Assembly: GCA_913009535.1 (NCBI GenBank)
Contig: CAJVXR010000002.1
Location: 1 to 49,717 of the forward strand
Origin: an uncultured Flavobacteriales bacterium
GTDB lineage: Bacteria; Bacteroidota; Bacteroidia; Flavobacteriales; Flavobacteriaceae
Direction of reading: 5' to 3'
Length of the DNA: 49,717 bases
A model generated the notes under the pieces. It was not told the origin of the DNA. It ran no database searches and was given only the letters and a program-made list of their open reading frames with translations. Positions 9,655 through 17,911 of this stretch are shown piece by piece (position 1 is the stretch's first letter; each line of letters starts with the position of its first letter). The position numbers were made by a program, and so were the translations under genes.

Positions 9655-10032
9655 ATGAATATACCTCTTTCAAAACAAGAACTTCATAACTTAGCAATGA
9701 ATCATGTTGGTAAAGATTTAGAGTCTAGAGGTTTTGAATTCATAGCTGTAAATAGTAAGCTTAAAAAAAACCCTCAATTTGTCTGTATCGATAAAAATAA
9801 ACAATACTATTTCGTAATTGTAAAAGCTATTTTGCTTCCTGAAAATCCTAATAATTATGACTTAGTTTGGATGGCTAAGTTTAAGCAACATGCTAAATCC
9901 CACGATTCAAAGGTTCTTTATGCTGGAGTAGGATTAGCTAATTCAGAGAATAAAAATAAACCAGTATATTTAAACAAAGATTATTTTATTGAGTATAATG
10001 GAATTCAAGTAATTGATGACAATTTAAACTAA
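9655..10032 (+). CDS. Conserved Nqr-linked protein, possible PD-(D/E)XK-fold relative
   Basis: A soluble 125-residue protein with no signal peptide or membrane segment, placed between nqrF (14 bp) and apbE (1-bp overlap, TAATG). I recall homologs at this position in flavobacteria, sometimes labelled as an NqrF-like protein although it shares no NqrF domain. The pattern of an N-terminal helix with VGKDLESRGFEFIAVN, then FVCID and YYFVIVKA, resembles the UPF0102/YraN nuclease fold (GE..A..L...G...L..N, EIDLI, FVEVK). The Asp and Lys positions are kept, but the usual Glu in the E-x-K step is Ile, so catalysis is doubtful. The fold is my inference; its function in Na+-NQR is unknown. Confidence 0.75.
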   Translation: MNIPLSKQELHNLAMNHVGKDLESRGFEFIAVNSKLKKNPQFVCIDKNKQYYFVIVKAILLPENPNNYDLVWMAKFKQHAKSHDSKVLYAGVGLANSENKNKPVYLNKDYFIEYNGIQVIDDNLN

Positions 10033-10997
10033 TGCGCTACCTATTATTTTTTTTTATTCTTTTTAATTCCTGTGTAAATAATACTGATAAGCAAACTATT
10101 TTAAGAGGGGATATCTATGGGACTACTTACAGTATTGTATATTTTTCTAAAGTTGACTTACCATTAAAAGTTAAAATTGACAGCATATTTAATTCCATTG
10201 ATATGTCTATGTCAACCTACAATTCAAACTCTTTAATTACTAAAATAAATAATAACAAAGAAGTTTTATTAGATGATCATTTTAAGTATGTTTTTAATAC
10301 ATCTAAAAAAATATATTATGAAACCAGTGGAGATTTTGATCCATCTATTGGTCCATTAGTTAACTCACTCGATTTTGGTCCCAAAACCAATAATATTTCA
10401 ACTGATAGTTTAATGAAATTAGTTGGATTAGATAAATTTAAAATTTTTGAAAATAAATTACGTAGACCTCTGAATTCTTTTTTAGATTTTAATGCTATCG
10501 CTAAGGGCTATAGTGTAGATATGATTTCAGAGTTTTTGTTATTTAATAATGTTGCTAATTTTTTAGTTGAAGTAGGGGGAGAGATTAGATCTAGTGGTAT
10601 GAATTTAGCGGATGACCGAAATTGGAGAGTAGGCTTAGACACTCCTACATTTGATGGCTCACAGAACGAGATTTATAAAGCTTTTAATTTGATAGACAAA
10701 TCCATGGCTACATCAGGAGTTTATAGGAAATTTAAAATTGATAGTTTAGGTAATAAATATGCTCACATTATTGATCCAAAAACTGGGTATTCATCCAAAA
10801 CTAATATTTTAAGTATTACTGTAATTGCTGACAATTGCATTGAAGCTGATGCCTATGCTACCGCTTTGCATTTAATGACTTTAGATGAAATTAATTTATT
10901 TGTACAAAAAAACAATAAAATTAGTGTTTTTGTAATTTTTAAAGATGAGAATAACAAAATCCAAGATTTGTCTTTAAACAATTTTCCTTCTATTTAG
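10032..10997 (+). CDS. apbE: FAD:protein FMN transferase, lipoprotein
   Basis: Transfers FMN from FAD to Thr residues of NqrB and NqrC outside the cytoplasmic membrane. The 321 residues begin with a lipoprotein-type signal (hydrophobic 3-11, acylated Cys14 in LFNSC). ApbE landmarks: MSMSTYN at 58-64, DFDPSIGPLV at 101-110, DFNAIAKGYSVD at 152-163, VGGEIR at 181-186, SGVYRKF and HIIDPKTGYS further on, and EADAYATAL near the C terminus. It closes the nqr run with a 1-bp overlap to the previous gene, which supports NqrB/NqrC as its targets. The 3' end overlaps the convergent methyltransferase gene by 8 bp. Confidence 0.95.
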   Translation: MRYLLFFFILFNSCVNNTDKQTILRGDIYGTTYSIVYFSKVDLPLKVKIDSIFNSIDMSMSTYNSNSLITKINNNKEVLLDDHFKYVFNTSKKIYYETSGDFDPSIGPLVNSLDFGPKTNNISTDSLMKLVGLDKFKIFENKLRRPLNSFLDFNAIAKGYSVDMISEFLLFNNVANFLVEVGGEIRSSGMNLADDRNWRVGLDTPTFDGSQNEIYKAFNLIDKSMATSGVYRKFKIDSLGNKYAHIIDPKTGYSSKTNILSITVIADNCIEADAYATALHLMTLDEINLFVQKNNKISVFVIFKDENNKIQDLSLNNFPSI

Positions 10998-11754
10998 TGC
11001 AGACTGGAATAATCTCCCCTTTTTTAATAGAAAATTTATTTATTTCATCAACAGATAAACTAACTGTATAATCTATCTCTTTAACTTTAAAGCCTGCATT
11101 TTTAAGTTTCATAAAATAATCAATACCATATACCCTAACATGATCATATTGACCAAATATTTTATTCCTTTCATCTTTGTCTGTTATCGAATCATCTTGA
11201 AATGTAGATTCCCTTTTCATATCTATTGGAACTTGAAAAATTCCAGTTCCATCTTTTTTAAGTACTCTATATAATTCTTTTATAGCTTTTTTGTCATCTA
11301 AAACATGTTCTAATACGTGATTACATAGTATAAAATCATATGTATTGTCTTTGATTGGAAGGTTGCAAATGTCAGCTTTTATTTTTGCTATTGGAGAGTT
11401 TAAATCTATAGTGTCATAATCGATATTACTTAATTTTTTAAATTTTCTATAGAATGCCTGTTCGGGTGCAAAGTGTAATAGTTTAATTTTTTTTGTAAAA
11501 AAATCTGTTTCATTTTTTAAATATAGCCAAAGTAATCTATGTCTTTCCAAAGAAAATGTAGATGGGGAGAGTGCGTTTTTTCTGAGATTATTATATCCAT
11601 ATGGTAAAAAAGTACTGAAAGATTTTTCATCAATCGGATCTGTAAATTTATTACCTTTTAAAAAGACACCTAAAATAGGTTGGATTATAAAACTAATCTT
11701 TATTAGAAAAGTTCTAGAAAATGTGTTTAATATCAGTTTAATTAAGTTATTCAT
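10990..11754 (-). CDS. Class I SAM-dependent methyltransferase
   Basis: A 254-residue protein with a Rossmann methyltransferase core. LLHFAPEQAFYRKF (92-105) takes the place of the glycine-rich SAM loop, D117 in DTIDLN is the likely ribose-binding acidic residue, ADICNLP (127-133) follows, and DFILCNHVLEHVLDD (140-154) is motif IV/post IV. Residues 1-35 are basic and hydrophobic and may associate with the membrane. Proteins of this shape often act on lipids, glycans or quinones, but nothing here fixes the substrate. The start codon overlaps the map stop by 4 bp (ATGA), so it is translationally coupled to map and probably cotranscribed with gpmI. Confidence 0.85.
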   Translation of the reverse strand: MNNLIKLILNTFSRTFLIKISFIIQPILGVFLKGNKFTDPIDEKSFSTFLPYGYNNLRKNALSPSTFSLERHRLLWLYLKNETDFFTKKIKLLHFAPEQAFYRKFKKLSNIDYDTIDLNSPIAKIKADICNLPIKDNTYDFILCNHVLEHVLDDKKAIKELYRVLKKDGTGIFQVPIDMKRESTFQDDSITDKDERNKIFGQYDHVRVYGIDYFMKLKNAGFKVKEIDYTVSLSVDEINKFSIKKGEIIPVCTK

Positions 11755-12557
11755 ACTTTTTTGAACTCATTTTCTTCATCTGATGTAATTCCTAGAGCTT
11801 CATATATATAAGAGAACGTAGAAAGTAGTTCTGGTTTTCCATTAACTATTGCGATATTATGCTCAAAATGAGCGCTAGGTTTATTGTCTAGTGTAGTTAT
11901 GGTCCAGCCATCATTGTGATGTCTTATTTTATGTGTTCCTTGATTTATCATAGGTTCTATTGCAACAACCATTCCTTCAAGAAATTTTTTTCCTTTCCCT
12001 CTTTTTCCATAGTTAGGCATTTCAGGCTTTTCATGCATCGATCTACCTAGCCCATGACCAACTAATTCCCTAACTACACCATAATCTCTTTTTTCACAAT
12101 AATCTTGAATAGCAAACCCAACATCTCCAACTCTATTTCCAACTTTAAAATTTCTTATTCCTTCATATAGGGACTCTTTTGTAGTATTTAGAAGTTTGTT
12201 GGTTTCTTCTGAAATATTTCCTATTGCAAATGTATATGCGTGATCTCCATAAAAATCATTTTTTAATACCCCGCAATCTACAGAAATAATATCTCCATCT
12301 TTTATCGGGTTACTATTTGGGATTCCATGAACTACTTGACTATTTGGACTAATGCATAATGTATTAGGAAAATCGTACATACCTAAAAACCCTGGAATCC
12401 CATCATTAGACCTTATGAAATCTTCCGCCAGTTTATCCAATTGCAAAGTAGTTACTCCTTCTTTAATTTCACTAGCTATCATTCCTAATGTTTTTGAGAC
12501 AAGTAATGCACTTTCTCTAATTAATTCAATTTCTTCATTAGTTTTAATAACGCTCAT
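11751..12557 (-). CDS. map: Methionine aminopeptidase, type I
   Basis: Removes N-terminal methionine from new proteins. The 268 residues show the pita-bread fold and all five metal ligands: Asp94 (SVDCG), Asp105 (YGDHA), His168 (VGHGLGRSMHE), Glu201 (AIEPM) and Glu232 (FEHNIA); His77 in VVHGIP is the usual substrate-side histidine. There is no N-terminal zinc-finger extension. It lies 1 bp after gpmI and overlaps the methyltransferase, forming a gpmI-map-methyltransferase unit rather than the common map location in a ribosomal protein cluster. Confidence 0.97.
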   Translation of the reverse strand: MSVIKTNEEIELIRESALLVSKTLGMIASEIKEGVTTLQLDKLAEDFIRSNDGIPGFLGMYDFPNTLCISPNSQVVHGIPNSNPIKDGDIISVDCGVLKNDFYGDHAYTFAIGNISEETNKLLNTTKESLYEGIRNFKVGNRVGDVGFAIQDYCEKRDYGVVRELVGHGLGRSMHEKPEMPNYGKRGKGKKFLEGMVVAIEPMINQGTHKIRHHNDGWTITTLDNKPSAHFEHNIAIVNGKPELLSTFSYIYEALGITSDEENEFKKV

Positions 12558-12558
12558 T

Positions 12559-14073
12559 TTATATAAGGGATTCTTGAGTCATAGAAATAGGTTTTTTTAT
12601 ACCCATAAGTTTTAAAATTGTTGGAGCAATATCTCCAAGGATACCATCTTTAATGTTTTTAATATCATTATCTATGATAATTACAGGAACTGGATTTGTT
12701 GTGTGCGCCGTGTTAGGACTTCCGTCGGGATTAATCATAGTTTCACAATTTCCGTGGTCTGCTATTAATATAGTTGTGTATTCATTTTTTAAAGCGCTTT
12801 GAATCACTTTCTCTACACATTGATCAACTACTTCACATGCTTTTATTGCTGCTCGCATACTGCCTGTATGACCAACCATATCTCCATTGGCGAAATTTAA
12901 ACAAATAAAATCTTGGTTCTTTAACTCTAATTCTTCTACAAGTGAGTCCGTAATTTCAAAAGCACTCATCTCAGGCTTAAGGTCATATGTAGCTACTTTA
13001 GGTGAGTTTTTTAATATCCTAGATTCTCCAATAAATTTATCTTCCCTTCCACCAGAAAAGAAAAATGTAACATGTGGGTATTTTTCAGTTTCAGCAATTC
13101 TTAATTGCTTTTTATTATTTTTTTCTAAAACCTCACCCAAACTATCTTTTATATTTGATTTATTAAAAATGATATTAACATTTGAAAAAGAGTTGTCATA
13201 ATTTGTCATGGTAACAAAGTGAAGATTCATTTTTTTCATACAAAACTCTAAATTATCTTCTTGGGATAACACTTTAGTCAATTCTCGACCTCTGTCTGTT
13301 CTAAAATTAAAAAACAAAACGATATCATCTTCACAAATAGTTGATATTGCTTCTCCTTTACTGTTAATTTTTATTATTGGTTTAATAAATTCATCAGTAC
13401 ATCCATTTTTATAATTTACTTCGATGCTATTTGCGATATCCGTAGTCTTTTCTCCCTTACCATAAACTAAAGCATCATAAGCTAGCTTTATTCTTTCCCA
13501 TCGATTGTCTCTATCCATCGCATAATATCTCCCAGTTATAGAAGCTATTTTTGTTGAACTATTCTTTACGTAATTTTCTAAATCATGTATGTAATTTTTT
13601 CCTGACATTGGATCAACATCTCTTCCATCTGTAAATCCATGAATATAAGATTCGACATTATACTTATTTGAGATATCTATGAGTGCCTTAAGGTGACTAG
13701 TGTGGGAGTGAACTCCTCCATCACTAACTAAACCTAAAAAATGTATTTTTTTATTATTGGACTTTGCGAAATTGAAGGTATCGACGATAGTTTTTTCATT
13801 TATAAAGGAGTTTTTTTTGATAGACATGTTAATCTTGGCTAAATCCTGGTAAACAATCCTACCAGCTCCTAAATTCATATGACCAACTTCACTGTTACCC
13901 ATTTGCCCTTCAGGTAATCCTACATGTAATCCATCAGTTCTTAATGTTGCATACGGATACTTACTGTATAAGTTATCTATATAATCCGTATTAGCATTAT
14001 CAATTGCTGAAACCAGTGGGTCAGGAGAATTGCCCCACCCATCTAATATCATTAAAATCACTTTTTTTTTCAT
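12559..14073 (-). CDS. gpmI: 2,3-bisphosphoglycerate-independent phosphoglycerate mutase
   Basis: Interconverts 3- and 2-phosphoglycerate in glycolysis and gluconeogenesis with Mn2+ in an alkaline-phosphatase-type fold. The 504-residue length is normal. Asp11 (LDGWG) and the phosphorylated Ser61 in GQMGNSEVGHMNLGAGR mark the metal site; GFTDGRDVDP, GRYYAMDRDNRWER, and the C-terminal ADHGNCE and AHTTNPVP carry other ligands. First gene of the gpmI-map-methyltransferase unit, with a TAnnTTTG element 16 nt in front of the ATG. Confidence 0.97.
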   Translation of the reverse strand: MKKKVILMILDGWGNSPDPLVSAIDNANTDYIDNLYSKYPYATLRTDGLHVGLPEGQMGNSEVGHMNLGAGRIVYQDLAKINMSIKKNSFINEKTIVDTFNFAKSNNKKIHFLGLVSDGGVHSHTSHLKALIDISNKYNVESYIHGFTDGRDVDPMSGKNYIHDLENYVKNSSTKIASITGRYYAMDRDNRWERIKLAYDALVYGKGEKTTDIANSIEVNYKNGCTDEFIKPIIKINSKGEAISTICEDDIVLFFNFRTDRGRELTKVLSQEDNLEFCMKKMNLHFVTMTNYDNSFSNVNIIFNKSNIKDSLGEVLEKNNKKQLRIAETEKYPHVTFFFSGGREDKFIGESRILKNSPKVATYDLKPEMSAFEITDSLVEELELKNQDFICLNFANGDMVGHTGSMRAAIKACEVVDQCVEKVIQSALKNEYTTILIADHGNCETMINPDGSPNTAHTTNPVPVIIIDNDIKNIKDGILGDIAPTILKLMGIKKPISMTQESLI

Positions 14074-14089
14074 TAAAAATATTGATAAT

Positions 14090-14097
14090 CAAAGATA
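14090..14097 (-). promoter_or_regulatory. -7 element for gpmI
   Basis: On the minus strand the site reads TATCTTTG, an exact TAnnTTTG core, 16 nt before the gpmI ATG. No clear -33 TTG. Confidence 0.6.
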
Positions 14098-14179
14098 AAA
14101 AAACATATTTAGGCTTTCTTTGTTAATTAATATTATTTGTAATAATAATTACAATCCAACTAAAATATAATAAATATCA

Positions 14180-14884
14180 TTATAATTTATTTAAATTAAA
14201 GTTTGTATCGACCTCATAAGGTTTTTTATTTTTTTCAAAAACTATTGCTTTTTTGTTTCCTTTTAAAAAATAATCTTTTCCATCTATTATTAGAAAACTC
14301 CCTTCTCTTAGACCAATAACTTTTTGAGAGTTAAAAAAATGAAATTCTTTAATTCTAGTTTCTCTAGTTTCTCCCATATGCTGATTGTTAGCTATTGGGT
14401 CTTGATAATGTGGATTAATATTAAATGGAATAATGTTTAATGCCTCAAAACTAGGTGGATGTATAATTGGCATATCATTACTAGTGCAAATCGAAGGACC
14501 ACATATATTAATTCCTGCACTAGTTCCAAGATAAGGTTTTCCACTTGTAATTACCTTTTTTAAAGTACTAGTCAAATCGTTATCAATAAGTTGTTTAAGA
14601 AGTAAAAATGAGTTACCACCTCCAATAAATATTCCGTCTGAATCATTTATTGCTTTTTTTAAATCTTTAAACTCATGAATACCATTAATATGAATTCCTA
14701 ATTTTTTAAAAAAACTAAATGCTATACCTGTGTATTTTTCATGACTTAAGCCGTTAGGTCTTGCGTAAGGAATAAATAATATTTTTTTTGAATCTTTAAA
14801 TAAAGTTTTTACCTCATCCTTTATATAATCTAAATATGTACCGCCAAAAACCGTTGAAGTACTAGCCAAAATCATTCTTTTCAT
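14180..14884 (-). CDS. pepE: Peptidase E (aspartyl dipeptidase, S51 family)
   Basis: A 234-residue cytoplasmic peptidase that cleaves N-terminal Asp-X dipeptides. The catalytic residues fall where the Salmonella enzyme has them, shifted by two: Ser122 in GTSAG, Asp137 in SNDMP and His159 in NPHYQDP. The glycine-rich IFIGGGNSFLLLKQL at 86-100 is also characteristic. Divergent from tatA with a 65-bp gap; 106 bp separates its stop from the gpmI start, and gpmI has its own promoter-like element there, so they are probably separate units. Confidence 0.93.
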   Translation of the reverse strand: MKRMILASTSTVFGGTYLDYIKDEVKTLFKDSKKILFIPYARPNGLSHEKYTGIAFSFFKKLGIHINGIHEFKDLKKAINDSDGIFIGGGNSFLLLKQLIDNDLTSTLKKVITSGKPYLGTSAGINICGPSICTSNDMPIIHPPSFEALNIIPFNINPHYQDPIANNQHMGETRETRIKEFHFFNSQKVIGLREGSFLIIDGKDYFLKGNKKAIVFEKNKKPYEVDTNFNLNKL

Positions 14885-14937
14885 ATAATAAATTTAAAAA
14901 AAAATCAAGTTTTATAATTCAAATTAAACATACTGAT

Positions 14938-14945
14938 TATATTTG
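14938..14945 (+). promoter_or_regulatory. -7 element directly in front of tatA
   Basis: TATATTTG is an exact TAnnTTTG core that ends only 4 nt before the tatA ATG. If used, transcription would begin at or within a base or two of the start codon, giving an essentially leaderless mRNA. Confidence 0.6.
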
Positions 14946-14949
14946 TAGA

Positions 14950-15234
14950 ATGCTACTATATGTTTTTAATTTATTTATAAGTGGAGCCGAAATTGCAATA
15001 ATTCTTTTTATTGCTGTTATTTTTTTAGGAGCTGATAAGATACCAGAACTTGCTAGGAATTTAGCTAAGGGTATTAATGAAATAAAGCATGCTACAAATG
15101 ATATTAAAAGAGAAATTAACTCATCTTCTGAATCTGTAAAAAAACATTCTATAACTAAAGATGTAGATAAAGAGTTATCAAAAGTTAAAAAAGACCTTGA
15201 AGAGTTTTCTGGCTCAATAAAAAGAAAGCTTTAA
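14950..15234 (+). CDS. tatA: Twin-arginine translocase subunit TatA
   Basis: A 94-residue TatA/B family protein: a short N-terminal transmembrane helix (about 11-27, EIAIILFIAVIFLG), the hinge with G27 and the following ADKIPELAR, then an amphipathic helix (LAKGINEIKHAT) and a charged C-terminal tail. TatA forms the protein-conducting pore of the Tat pathway for folded proteins. No tatC is visible. A possible client in the window is the GH125 enzyme at 47-48.5 kb, whose N terminus carries RR. It sits alone between divergent pepE and a convergent O-methyltransferase gene whose stop is 1 bp away. Confidence 0.92.
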   Translation: MLLYVFNLFISGAEIAIILFIAVIFLGADKIPELARNLAKGINEIKHATNDIKREINSSSESVKKHSITKDVDKELSKVKKDLEEFSGSIKRKL

Positions 15235-15235
15235 T

Positions 15236-15880
15236 TTATTTAATTTTTCTACTGATAGTAAGTCCATCTCTAATTGGTAAGATTACATTATCCATATCCT
15301 CTCTTTGACTTAGTAATTTATTATACTTTACAATAGCTTTTGTAGATATATCTTTTTCTGATATTGGATTTAATACCTTTCCATCCCAAAGTACATTATC
15401 AGAGAGTAAAACTCCTCCTATTTTTAATTTACTAATTAAAACATCTAAATATTCAGGGTAGTTATTTTTATCTGCATCTAAAAAAATTAAATCAAAGTTA
15501 TTATCCATAGTAGGAATTACTTCTAATGCATTTCCTAAATGTTGGATAATGTTATCATTAAAAGGAGATTTTTTAAAATATTTCCTTTGAAGATCATATA
15601 ACTCCTCATTAATATCTACTGTATGAATTCTACCATCCTTAGTTAGCCCTTCAGATAAACATAATGTCGAATAGCCCGTAAAAGTACCAATTTCTAATAT
15701 TTTTGTAGGACTAATAATTTTAGAAATAATACTTAATAGCCGACCTTGATGTGCTCCGCTTATCATTCTAGGTTGAAGTACTTTTAAATTAGTCTCTCGA
15801 TTTAAATCTTTAAGTATTCTAGGCTCTTGCTGGGAGTGTTTAATTATATAATCTTCAAGATGTTCATTTATATAATTCAT
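15236..15880 (-). CDS. O-methyltransferase, family 3 (caffeoyl-CoA type)
   Basis: A 214-residue SAM-dependent O-methyltransferase. Motif I is KILEIGTFTGYSTL at 60-73, the acidic residue is in HTVDINEE, and FLDADKNNY (134-141) supplies the divalent metal ligands, followed by GVLLSDNVLWDGKV. Bacterial members methylate catechols or other ortho-diols, but the true substrate here is not visible. It starts 3 bp after kynU, so the two are almost certainly cotranscribed; the pairing could mean the substrate is an aromatic related to tryptophan breakdown, which is speculation. Confidence 0.9.
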   Translation of the reverse strand: MNYINEHLEDYIIKHSQQEPRILKDLNRETNLKVLQPRMISGAHQGRLLSIISKIISPTKILEIGTFTGYSTLCLSEGLTKDGRIHTVDINEELYDLQRKYFKKSPFNDNIIQHLGNALEVIPTMDNNFDLIFLDADKNNYPEYLDVLISKLKIGGVLLSDNVLWDGKVLNPISEKDISTKAIVKYNKLLSQREDMDNVILPIRDGLTISRKIK

Positions 15881-15883
15881 AAA

Positions 15884-17143
15884 TTATATTAATTGCTTTA
15901 ATTTTTGAACGAACATATAAATATCTGTAAAGGAATTATACAATGGAGTGGGTGCACAGCGTATAACATTTGGATCTCTCCAATCGGTTATAACACCCAG
16001 ATCAGTTAAGTTTTTATGAAAATTTTTATCCGGGTCACTAATTTCTAATGAAATTTGACAACCTCTTGATTGCACATCTTCAGGAGTTATTATTGTAATT
16101 TTTGTGCTGTTAAGTTCCTTTAAAAGAAAATCCAAGTAGCTTGTTAGTAAGTTAGATTTTTTACATAGAGCTTCCATTCCGGCGGAGCTAAAAATTTCTA
16201 ATGATGCTTTTATTGCAGCCATTGCTAAAATAGTTGGAGTACTAATTTGCCAACCTTCAGCACCTACCATCGCTTGATAGGGTTCCCTCATATTAAATCT
16301 ATTTTTCAGATCATTGCCCCACCATCCTCTGAACCTATTAATATCATTATTATAAGCATGTCTATCGTGGACAAAACATCCAGATAAATTTCCTGGACCT
16401 GAATTTAGATATTTATAACTACACCAAATTGCAAAATCAGCTCCAACCTCATGTAGATCTAACTTAACGTTACCAGCAGCATGAGCACAGTCAAAACCAA
16501 CCATAGAATTGTATTTGTGTCCTAATTCCGTGATTTTTTTTAAGTTAAAATATTCTCCAGTATAATAATTTACACCTCCAATTAAGATTAGTGCTATTTC
16601 ATCTTTGTTTTCCAAAAAGATATTTTCTAAATCATTGTATTTATTTTCTTTATTTTTAGTTTCCCATAGAATTATTCCATCATCAATATTATGACCGTGA
16701 TGAGATAGTTGTGACTCAACAGCATAAATATCTGAAGGAAAAGCATCAGCCTCCAGAATAATTTTAAACTTACTTTTTGTCGGTCTATAAAAAGAAACCA
16801 TCATAAGGTGTAAGTTTACAGTTAAAGTATTCATTACAACAATCTCTTGTGGTTTAGCTCCAACTATACTAGCCATTTCATCTGTAAGATAGCTATGGTA
16901 TTTAAGCCAAGGTTTTTTTGCATTGCTCCAACCTCTAACACCAAGATTAGCCCAATCTTCCATTTCTTTATCAATAAAAGACTTAGTTGATTTAGGTTGT
17001 AGTCCTAAAGAGTTGCCACAAAAGTATATAAGTTCTTCTTTATTTGAGTTTTTTGGAATATGAAAAAGATTCCTATAATCGGAAAGTGAATCTTCTCGAT
17101 CTAGTTGTTTAGCAAAGCTTAATGAGTTTTCTAATTTAATCAA
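15884..17143 (-). CDS. kynU: Kynureninase
   Basis: PLP enzyme that cleaves kynurenine or 3-hydroxykynurenine to (3-hydroxy)anthranilate and alanine in tryptophan catabolism/NAD synthesis. The 419 residues match the family: FCGNSLGLQP at 41-50, VMNTLTVNLH at 103-112, Asp218 in VGFDCAHAAGN and the PLP Lys244 in CSYKYLNSGPG. The start is TTG at 17143; no in-frame ATG exists before residue 61, and the N-terminal ENSLSFAKQLD segment belongs to the family, so TTG is the only sensible start. That codon lies inside TAACTTTG, which looks like a -7 box. Other kynurenine-pathway genes are not in the window. Confidence 0.94.
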   Translation of the reverse strand: MIKLENSLSFAKQLDREDSLSDYRNLFHIPKNSNKEELIYFCGNSLGLQPKSTKSFIDKEMEDWANLGVRGWSNAKKPWLKYHSYLTDEMASIVGAKPQEIVVMNTLTVNLHLMMVSFYRPTKSKFKIILEADAFPSDIYAVESQLSHHGHNIDDGIILWETKNKENKYNDLENIFLENKDEIALILIGGVNYYTGEYFNLKKITELGHKYNSMVGFDCAHAAGNVKLDLHEVGADFAIWCSYKYLNSGPGNLSGCFVHDRHAYNNDINRFRGWWGNDLKNRFNMREPYQAMVGAEGWQISTPTILAMAAIKASLEIFSSAGMEALCKKSNLLTSYLDFLLKELNSTKITIITPEDVQSRGCQISLEISDPDKNFHKNLTDLGVITDWRDPNVIRCAPTPLYNSFTDIYMFVQKLKQLI

Positions 17144-17194
17144 AGTTATATGTTTTTATTAAACAAAAAAAAATTATAAATATAGGATTTTGAT

Positions 17195-17845
17195 TTATTG
17201 ATTTTGATCAATTATTTCAGAAAACTTGTACTTAAATCTTTTAAATCTAGGGTCAGATACATTAATTATATATCTATTATTCTTGTTGTTTTTCTTAAAA
17301 TCCTGATGATATCCTTCTGCTTTCCAAAATTTAAGAAAAGGATAAGCTTTAGCTGCAACATTAACTTTTAAGGAATTTGTAATCTCTTCAACTTTTTCAT
17401 TAATGATTTCTTTTTGTTCTTGATTTTGATAAAAAATTATAGATCTGTATTGTGTCCCATTATCAGGGCCTTGCCCATTTATTTGCTCAATATTTTGAGT
17501 ACCAAAATATACTTCAACTAATTGTGAAAAGCTTATTAGTTTAGGATCATAAATTACTTCAATTGTTTCTGCGTGTCCAGTTCTTTGTGTATTAACAATT
17601 TCATAAGTGGGGTTAGATGTAAAACCACCTGAATAACCACTGATAACTTCATTTACTCCAATTATACTCTCGTATATAGCTTCTACACACCAAAAGCAAC
17701 CACTTGCAAAATAAGCTCTGTGAATTACCTCTGTATTTACTAGAATAGGATCTGAGTTTATGATTAACTTTTGCCTATTTGACTCTTGAGCTTTTGAGCA
17801 ACTTCCGGCTAATATTAAAATTATAATTACTAATTTATTTATCAT
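17195..17845 (-). CDS. msrA: Peptide methionine sulfoxide reductase MsrA, predicted lipoprotein
   Basis: Reduces S-sulfoxide forms of methionine in oxidised proteins. The 216 residues start with a lipoprotein signal (hydrophobic 4-12, lipobox LAGSC with Cys16), so the enzyme should act outside the cytoplasm. The catalytic motif GCFWC lies at 49-53 with nucleophile Cys50; GYSGG and the EAYHQDF-like EGYHQDF motif are present. A resolving Cys near the C terminus is not seen, so recycling may rely on Cys53 or an external reductant. It lies 51 bp upstream of kynU's... opposite end: its stop is 51 bp from the kynU start on the same strand, and a terminator separates it from the upstream gene. Confidence 0.93.
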   Translation of the reverse strand: MINKLVIIILILAGSCSKAQESNRQKLIINSDPILVNTEVIHRAYFASGCFWCVEAIYESIIGVNEVISGYSGGFTSNPTYEIVNTQRTGHAETIEVIYDPKLISFSQLVEVYFGTQNIEQINGQGPDNGTQYRSIIFYQNQEQKEIINEKVEEITNSLKVNVAAKAYPFLKFWKAEGYHQDFKKNNKNNRYIINVSDPRFKRFKYKFSEIIDQNQ

Positions 17846-17863
17846 GAATATAAATATAAAAAA

Positions 17864-17889
17864 AAAGCTCCTATAAAAATAGAAGCTTT
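17864..17889 (-). terminator. Rho-independent terminator after the NIF3/zinc-ribbon-like unit
   Basis: Stem AAAGCT-C-CTAT, loop AAAA, ATAG-A-AGCTTT (one mismatch pair), followed on the minus strand by a run of nine or more T. It lies 22 bp after the stop of the 259-residue coiled-coil gene and just before msrA. Confidence 0.85.
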
Positions 17890-17911
17890 AAATTATTTAT
17901 GTTAATATTTT

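Noticed and set aside
14120..14160. AT-only inverted repeats in the gap between pepE and gpmI
   Set aside because: Short stems of A/T only with no following T run; within background for this composition.
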